From Dunaliella salina (taxonomy: Eukaryota > Chlorophyta > Chlorophyceae > Chlamydomonadales > Dunaliellaceae): a DNA stretch of 11,073 nt. Positions 5,973-11,073 of the stretch are shown here, in pieces (positions within the stretch are counted from its first letter, which is position 1; each line of letters starts with the position of its first letter). The translations under genes were made by a program, and so were the position numbers. The notes under the pieces are model-generated. The model ran no database searches, was not told the DNA's origin, and was given only the letters and a program-made list of their open reading frames with translations. The stretch spans positions 58,430-69,502 of the forward strand of contig MU070530.1 of assembly GCA_002284615.2 (NCBI GenBank), written 5' to 3'.

Positions 5973-8900
5973 GTGAGAATGCTTTTTTCAGCCTGCCCTG
6001 AGGTCCCATGCAAGCGCTTGCTGAGCATGTCGAGAAGGGTGTGGCGAGCAGCAGAGTGCTCTGAACAACTAGGTCTCAGTAACTGTTCTTTACAAACCGC
6101 AAGCCTGGTGCCCGACTGAATGCCCCCCCCCCCCGCCCTGTTGAGTCGAGTCCCTCTCTCTCTTGTTGGCAGGTGCGACACTTAACTGTGAAGCAGCTCT
6201 TGAGGGGAGACCATGGACTGCATGGCTCCCTGAAGACAAAATCTAAGTCCAAGGTGGCCAAGCTGGAAGGCGCCCCCTTCAAACGTGGCATCTGTCTTAG
6301 GGTAAGAGGGCTATTCATAGCTGCTTGGAGCCGTTTTTGCGTCATGCATCACCGTGACCTCACAACAAGTGTTCTCTCTCGCATTATGACAAGTCAAGTG
6401 GCATTGTTCACAGTATTCCTTTGCTTGCTGTGCCCGGAAGGTCAGCTGCGATGGACATGTAAGGCATAAGCATGATCAGGCTCAGTGCCCAGATGAAGGC
6501 ATGCCCATTCCCCAAACAAATCAGTTTTTTGACTTGTGTTTGCTGCAACTTTGAGATGGTGCAAGGCAGTTTTTTTTTCATTTTGGCAGGACCACGATTT
6601 GCCAAATGTTAATTGTTCGGGTTGAGTTCGTCATGTGACCCTGAGTTTAGGGTCTGTGTGCCCCCCATTTAGGGGTCTGTGTGCCCCTCATTTAGGATAG
6701 GGTAGGTTTAGGATAGGGTTAGGTTTTTTTAGGTTAGGGTAGGTTGGGGTTAGGTTTATGGGCAGTTGCGGGCTGAGTTCAGGGGCCATGTGACCCTGAG
6801 TAACCCGGACAATTATCTTTAGGCCAAGATTTCCAGAGTTGGGCCATACGTGAAACGTGTACTTTAACGTATCGATAAAACTGACGTTTGAACGCGTATG
6901 CTTCAAATGCAAATGCCAGAATTGCTAAAATGCCAATCGCACGTCCCGCGTCGTATGCGACGTATGCGTCTTTCACACGTTTTAACTTGTACGGCTCCTC
7001 CCAAACCCACGTGTGACCCATCCTTGGAGATTTCAATACTTTGAGGGAAATCCCCCTTCTTGCGAAGTGCCATTTTAATACTTTGCCCCCCACCCCCCAA
7101 GCCAAGCCCGCCGCGAGGCCGCTGGCGGCAGAGTAGGTTCCTCACTTGCAATGCTGCCCTTCATCATGCCTCTGTGCTTCAAGTGCTTCATTGCAAGCAC
7201 AATTGAAAGGTTGTCATCATCTCATTCATTGCACACTGATCACTTAATCAAGCAAAACAGTTTCAGCATCCATGCACCTCCAAGTTTATGGATATTCTTG
7301 AAGAGTTGCGTCATTCGTGATTCGCAATTAAGAATGCACAAAATGGCCTGAAATTCATGAGCTGTTAAGACTGCCATTCGGAGTCCGCATTAAAAACTGT
7401 TAGCGGACATTCTTGGCAGGCCCTTGTTACACTTGGTGACACACCATCTATGCCTACAGGCTGAGCCGTATAGTATACATCCCAAGCAGCATTCATCTCT
7501 TTTTGGCAGAAGGTTCTGTTTTGGTTCAAATGTTGGGTGGGGGACTGGTGGGGGAAGGTGGGACAACCCCTCCTGGAAGGGTCCTGGCACTTTTCTTGGC
7601 GCGACAGGACTCGAACCTGGGACCCGTGGGTTACCTTTTTACATGTTTGCTGAACTAGACTAGTGGTCCATGAGCGTGATTCAGTGCGCCACCTGAACCC
7701 CCTGGTCCCCAATTGGACTCCTGGACCAGGCAAAAGTCGCTGCCACCCAAGACCCTACCTGCGGAGCGCATCGTTTATTTTCATATGAACCCCAACCTCC
7801 GAAATCCCGGATTTTCATACAATCGTCCTGGCAATACGCGGAAAAAAAAAAAAAAAACACTGGTGCATGGCGGTCAAGATCTTTGTTGAAGGGGCATAAC
7901 CCTCAAAACAAACGATGAACAGCACACTGTGAACCATCTGGAAATTTGGCAGCGAGGTCACTCTGTCTTTACTGATGCAGGTGTACATTGCCACGCCAAA
8001 AAAGCCCAACAGTGCTAACCGCAAGGTGGCCAAGGTGCAGCTCAGCAATGGCAACAAGGTTGTGGCCTACATCCCTGGTGAGGCGCAATGACAACTGGTA
8101 TAGCCCAATGACAACAGGTGTAACCCCATCACAATAGGTGTAGCCCCATCACAACAGTTGTAGCCCCATCACAACAGGTGTAGCACCATCACAACAGGTG
8201 TAGCCTTGTCACAACAGGTGTAGCCTTGTCACAACAGGTGGAACGCAACGTTAAATGATGGAGCTGCCCTTGACAAAAGTATGCCAAGCTCAACAATGCG
8301 GGGTTGTGTTCTGGCCAACTACGTCGCGCGTGTGCAGTGTACCAATTTGCAATGAATTAGATCCTCCTGGTGAAGGTGGCAGACCATGCACCTATGCCTT
8401 AAGCATACACAGGGATGCGATTGCGCGTTCTGACATGAATGTATGTGCTGAAATGAATCACAAGGGTGTCGACGTTCAATTTAAATTTGTTTCAATTAGG
8501 GGAAGGTTCACGGCATAGAAGGAGCAGAGCTTTTTCCTTGAGCAAGTGAAGTAGAGGCTGTGGGAGTATGCATGTTGGTGTGGGGTTCTGTTCACCTCTT
8601 TGTCACGGCTGGCGAGCAAAAAAAAGCTTGCCTCTTTGGCTGACCAGGCAGGATTTAGGTGAGCAGAATCGTCTCTATCAAGTGTGCCTACAAACCTCTC
8701 ATGATCTTAACAAATCAGCACGTGCAATTTGCGCATGAATTGTTTATGCCCTGCCAGCACCAGTCCCAGAGTCCCTCGTGATACTGGACCCCATAACAAT
8801 TGGGAGCTGGGTCTTACTTTGCTGTTTTGTGCGGCCCTTGCCCACTTTCTCTGCCAATGTGCACTGCCCAACCCAGATTGTGGAATCAAGCATATGTTTT

Positions 8901-9452
8901 CAAGATATAAATGCAAGGACTTGTTGCAGTTGAGGCATGAATGCTTGTGAGTATGTGCAAAGCAACAGCAGCAACATGGTGTCTCGTGCATGCAGGCGAG
9001 GGTCACAACCTGCAGGAGCACTCCGTGGTCCTTCTAAGGGGAAAAAGGACAAAGGATTTGCCCGGTGTGCGGTACAAGGTAGTGAGGGGCAGGTGCGATG
9101 CTTTTTCCCGTCATGTCGTGGGAAGCAACCAAGATCATGGGCCTTGTTTGAAATGTTTTTTATTTGACTTTGCGGGTCACAACATTTGCTGCTTACTGTG
9201 CCAGGTCTGTTTTCCTGGCCTGGGCCTCCTGAACGCAAGCATCGCTGCTGACTTGAGAAGATCCAATAGGAGCCTGCCATTGAGGCTTTCCCTCTGCTTT
9301 TGCAGAGCATACACTATGCCGTGTCAATGAAAACTGTTCCTCATCATCATTTTCTGTTATTTATGCTCTTGCTCAGGTACGACTGTGCAGGCGTCAAAGT
9401 CAGGAGCCAAAGCCGGTCAAAGTATGGCACGAAAAAGCCCAAGGCAGTGTAG
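5619..9452 (+). CDS. MRPS12: Nuclear-encoded organellar (mitochondrial) ribosomal protein uS12, 5 exons
   Basis: The coding exons are 5619-5972 (start uncertain), 6173-6301, 7981-8077, 8996-9092 and 9377-9452. All junctions are GT-AG, the phases agree, and the stop is TAG. Exons 2-5 give a 132-residue uS12 core with [61 protein letters not shown] and [11 protein letters not shown]. uS12 lies at the decoding centre of the small ribosomal subunit. The two Lys positions tied to streptomycin response in bacteria (the first K of PKKPNS and K of KDLPG) and the Asp of KDLPG are present. Bacterial-type sequence, spliceosomal introns and an N-terminal extension fit a nuclear gene for an organellar protein. 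Mitochondrion is favoured because plastid S12 is normally plastid-encoded, and PNSANRK resembles animal mitochondrial S12. Starting at 5619 gives 250 residues. Starting at the in-frame ATG 5910 gives 153, with a basic, acid-free presequence typical of mitochondrial import. Confidence 0.9.
5682..5714 (+). repeat. AGC (CAG) trinucleotide repeat
   Basis: This is a run of eleven near-perfect AGC units, two of them AAC variants. In the frame that joins uS12 exon 2 it reads as Ser with two Asn; in other frames it reads Gln or Ala. If the gene starts at 5910 the repeat is in the 5' UTR. Confidence 0.92.
6173..6301 (+). CDS. MRPS12: uS12m exon 2
   Basis: Forty-three codons, phase 0 at both ends, from [12 protein letters not shown] to FKRGICLR. 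The acceptor CTCTTGTTGGCAG follows a C12 run and a CT-rich tract; the donor is [18 protein letters not shown] aligns with the bacterial TVNQLVRK start, and [13 protein letters not shown] with LEACPQKRGVCTR. Confidence 0.92.
6619..6801 (+). repeat. Direct repeats flanking the telomere-like block
   Basis: The segment 6619-6646 recurs at 6770-6801. The two share GGG(T/C)TGAGTTC and then an exact 15-mer, CATGTGACCCTGAGT; the second copy has a 4-base insertion between these parts. Between them lies the G-rich TTAGGG-like block. Confidence 0.85.
6646..6762 (+). repeat. Degenerate telomere-like TTTAGGG/TTAGG block
   Basis: The block opens with two copies of a 22-23-bp unit built around TTTAGGG(G)TCTGTGTGCCCC and runs on into irregular GGTTTAGGATAGGGTTAGG-type repeats. 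Plant and most green-algal telomeres use TTTAGGG, but this array is too degenerate to call a true interstitial telomere. Confidence 0.65.
7597..7698 (-). mobile_element. tRNA-like element, SINE-head candidate
   Basis: On the minus strand, GGTTCGAGTCC (7617-7607) is a perfect match to the RNA polymerase III B box and sits in a TΨC-like stem-loop (CAGG, TTCGAGT loop, CCTG). About 74 bases upstream is TGGCGCACTGAA (7691-7680), a partial A box. The TGGCGC of the A box can also pair with GCGCCA at 7602-7597. No clean D arm or anticodon arm forms and no anticodon can be assigned, so this is not a working tRNA gene. It fits a tRNA-derived SINE head or a decayed tRNA pseudogene. The 3' end and target duplications were not found. 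Confidence 0.45.
7701..7730. repeat. Perfect 8-bp inverted repeat (hairpin)
   Basis: CCTGGTCC at 7701-7708 pairs exactly with GGACCAGG at 7723-7730 across a 14-base loop whose first eight bases are the palindrome CCAATTGG. It abuts the 5' side of the tRNA-like element. Confidence 0.8.
7842..7857. repeat. A16 homopolymer in uS12m intron 2
   Basis: Sixteen A residues lie about 120 bases before the exon 3 acceptor. It may be a retroposon tail on the plus strand, but no body was identified. Confidence 0.9.
7981..8077 (+). CDS. MRPS12: uS12m exon 3
   Basis: The exon runs from [20 protein letters not shown] to AYIP plus one base of Gly. It contains the invariant PKKPNS loop of the decoding centre. 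The acceptor is CTGATGCAG and the donor is CCTG|GTGAGG in phase 1. Read-through would stop within a few codons. Confidence 0.96.
8086..8245 (+). repeat. 20-bp minisatellite, 8 units, in uS12m intron 3
   Basis: Eight head-to-tail 20-bp units have the consensus CCATCACAACAGGTGTAGCC. Units 1-2 begin CAATG and units 7-8 begin TTGTC, so variants are grouped by position, as expected from local duplication. The array starts eight bases after the exon 3 donor. Each unit carries a CAGGTG-like core that resembles a splice donor. Confidence 0.97.
8996..9092 (+). CDS. MRPS12: uS12m exon 4
   Basis: The exon completes the split Gly and encodes [20 protein letters not shown], then [11 protein letters not shown] and two bases of Arg. 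[10 protein letters not shown] and KDLPGVRY are the strongest uS12 signatures in the window. The acceptor is CATGCAG. The donor AG|GTGCGA is the weakest in the gene. Confidence 0.96.
9377..9452 (+). CDS. MRPS12: uS12m exon 5 and stop
   Basis: The exon completes Arg and encodes [20 protein letters not shown], then PKAV and TAG. The basic SRSKYGxKKPK tail is the normal C-terminus of bacterial and mitochondrial uS12. The acceptor is TTGCTCAG. Confidence 0.95.
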
Positions 9453-10565
9453 AGATCCATGGGTCGTTCTAGTGTTCGCTCACGTGATGGGGTGCAAACA
9501 TTACTGTGGATCTATATCTGGTTTCTGGCAATGTTGAACTCCTCTGCAGACGCTAATGTACACTTTGGTGGGAGAATTAAAACACTTCTGCATTTGCTTG
9601 TCTAATTACTAGGTAGGGGTGTTCACGTCCCGAGGTGACTTATGCCAAATGACTTGAAAATCTAATAATAGGTGCACATTTGGTTAATATTAAAGGCTGC
9701 ATACTTGGAATTTCGAAAATCGGCCCAAGGGGGGTTTTCAAGGGAGCTCCCAACCTCGTTTCAGATCAGATCATGGGGTTACCATGCATAATCTTAAATA
9801 TCCGACCAGGGAACAGCCTAAATCTTGTCATTTTGGTTTTAATGGGTACCTTAGATTAAGACCTACCTGTAGGTATGCTGCTTGTGGGTAAGAACCCCAG
9901 TTTGGGCAAGCTGGCCTGGAAAATGTGTGTGTGCTGCCCATTTTGGCCACTTTGGCCACTCAAAACGTGGCATAAAAGATGTGGAGCGTTGTTTCCCTGT
10001 TCCTAACTTGGCATAGGTTCTTGGCATAGTATGGTACGATAGCATGTGCACAATGGGACGGAAACAATCTTGCCCAAGGCCGATGCATGCCATAATTGTG
10101 GCTTTTAAATGCTTAAAATGTATGTTTGAGCCCCCCCCGCCCCCACCCCCGACCAGCCAGGCAAAATTTTTGGGCAATTTGTTGCAAACCTTTTCTAAAT
10201 CACTAGGTTTCCAGCGGTGTGCTACTTGACCGAAACGGATGACTTTAAGAATGACCCCCTTGTTGAGGTGCTAATTTGCCTGAGTGTTAACACAAAAAAT
10301 GGCTTTCGGTGCATTAAGTGCCTTCAGGATGATTGTTTTAGCACGAAACTCGGCATGGGTTTCCAGCATGGTGCCTTGGAGGGATTGTGTGTGAGGAATT
10401 AAGAAAGTGCAGGAGTGCACCCAGCAGGCCGGCCGGGGTGCATGCGTGAGCTGCATGCGCATCAGACCTCTTGCCACCCACCCAGCATTTTTACAGCCTG
10501 CAGTTGAAGCAGCCTGGCCGCAGTATGTCCTTCCTCATGTCTTGGTGCAGGTTTGGGACAGGGTG
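9453..10565. other. Intergenic stretch, no gene recognised
   Basis: This region must begin with the uS12m 3' UTR. An ATTAAA at 9576-9581 is a possible but weak polyadenylation signal. There is a C-rich patch at about 10133-10150. Short open frames on both strands show no family motif and no convincing splice pattern. Confidence 0.5.
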
Positions 10566-10566
10566 G

Positions 10567-10599
10567 GGCAAGGTAAGGTAAGGTTACAAGGTTACAATT
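10567..10599 (-). repeat. Simple-repeat 3' tail of the LINE
   Basis: Read on the minus strand, the end of the element is two TTGTAACC-like units followed by three TTACC/TTGCC-like units. Short tandem tails of this type are common at LINE 3' ends instead of poly(A). The ORF stop codon TAA is part of the first unit. Confidence 0.65.
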
Positions 10600-11073
10600 G
10601 GGTTTGACCTTCAGCCAGGTTGTTTGGCTGCTCGGCCTGATGAACTGTTCCATCCAAAGAATGAATATCCATGAGATTAGAAATAAAACGATAAGTCTCA
10701 TTAGTTTGGTCCTGTAAGAAATGAAAGACATCCTCAGAACTAGCCTGAGTGTAGTAAAAAGCGCCTGTCTCGTTTTGAAGAACTCTGTGAGCAGAGGGGA
10801 AATCAGAAAAGAGATGTTCATAAGTCCTTCTAAGAGAACACACAGGACCGCAGGAACAGAGGAACACAGCATGTTTTTCATCTTTAAGTCCCCCAAGGTC
10901 ACATTTATCACAAACTGAAGTGTGCTCCTGCCAGAGTGATGTCTCAACCCTTAGGGTGTGTGCATGCAAGCGAAAGCGTGCGATGTTTCTCATCATATGC
11001 TTGCCTAAATCAAGACGCAAATACCTAGGGACAGAAAAGGGCGCTCCATAAGCAGCCAAAGGCTTCAAAGGGA
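10592..11073 (-). mobile_element. LINE-type (non-LTR) retrotransposon, C-terminal end of ORF, partial
   Basis: The reading frame enters open from the right edge and stops at 10594-10592, giving about 159 residues. It contains YLRLDLGKHMMRNIARFRLH and AHTLRVETSLW, followed by a zinc-knuckle-like C-x2-C-x9-H-x4-C (CDKC...H...C, about 10912-10857). This arrangement is typical of the region downstream of the reverse transcriptase domain in LINE ORF2 proteins that are common in green-algal genomes. The reverse transcriptase and endonuclease would lie beyond the right edge, so completeness and activity cannot be judged. No frameshift or stop interrupts the visible part. An overlapping minus-strand frame at 10947-10462 is a shadow. 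Confidence 0.78.

Larger units (their letters stand above)
6302..7980 (+). other. MRPS12: uS12m intron 2 (1.68 kb) with inserted repeats
   Basis: This is the longest intron of the gene, between AGG|GTAAGA and GATGCAG. In order it holds a TTTAGGG-like block flanked by direct repeats, a CpG-rich segment, a tRNA-like element on the minus strand, an 8-bp-stem hairpin and an A16 run. No nested gene is recognised. Confidence 0.8.

Noticed and set aside
7597..7691. Functional tRNA gene on the minus strand
   Set aside because: The B box is perfect, but the A box is degraded, the spacing is long, and no anticodon arm can be drawn.
8086..8245. CRISPR-like array
   Set aside because: The 20-bp units are directly adjacent with no unique spacers, in an intron of a eukaryotic gene. 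It is a minisatellite.
10217..10402. 61-codon plus-strand frame near the LINE
   Set aside because: It is short, has no motif, and shows no splice or promoter context.
10462..10947. 161-codon minus-strand frame overlapping the LINE end
   Set aside because: The other frame carries the conserved LRVETSLW and Cys/His motif and runs open to the window edge.

Overview
This window is nuclear DNA from a eukaryote. It holds two intron-containing genes on opposite strands, spacer and intron sequence rich in simple repeats, and the end of a non-LTR retrotransposon. I rebuilt both genes by eye from splice sites, codon phase and family motifs; no search was run. The lineage is not settled. The ABCB style, the LINE C-terminal motif and the degenerate TTTAGGG-like repeats together suggest a green (prasinophyte or chlorophyte-like) alga, at low confidence.

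Left half, minus strand (421-4995): the 5' part of a full-size-type ABC transporter of subfamily B (MDR/P-glycoprotein-like). Seven consecutive coding exons join in phase into 213 residues: an acidic cytoplasmic N-terminus, then the first transmembrane domain as far as the motif GWDMAL. The rest of the gene lies beyond the left edge. Intron 3 (2.76 kb) carries a long (CA)n tract and a tandem 19-bp palindromic repeat. Intron 4 has a length divisible by three and no in-frame stop.

Middle to right, plus strand (about 5619-9452): a nuclear gene for organellar, probably mitochondrial, ribosomal protein uS12. Five coding exons give a complete uS12 core with [26 protein letters not shown] and SRSKYG. 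It has an N-terminal extension whose start is uncertain and which may include a polyserine stretch encoded by an AGC repeat. Its introns hold a telomere-like block, a CpG-rich segment, a tRNA-like (SINE-like) element and a 20-bp minisatellite that starts 8 bp after a splice donor.

The two genes are head to head with about 620 bp between the proposed start codons, so they may share a promoter region. Between 9453 and about 10565 I see no gene. From 10592 to the right edge, on the minus strand, is the C-terminal end of a LINE-type ORF with a zinc-knuckle-like motif. Its stop codon falls inside a simple-repeat tail.

I found no convincing new biological system. The best leads are the exitron-like ABCB intron, the minisatellite packed with splice-like motifs at a splice donor, and the divergent gene pair.
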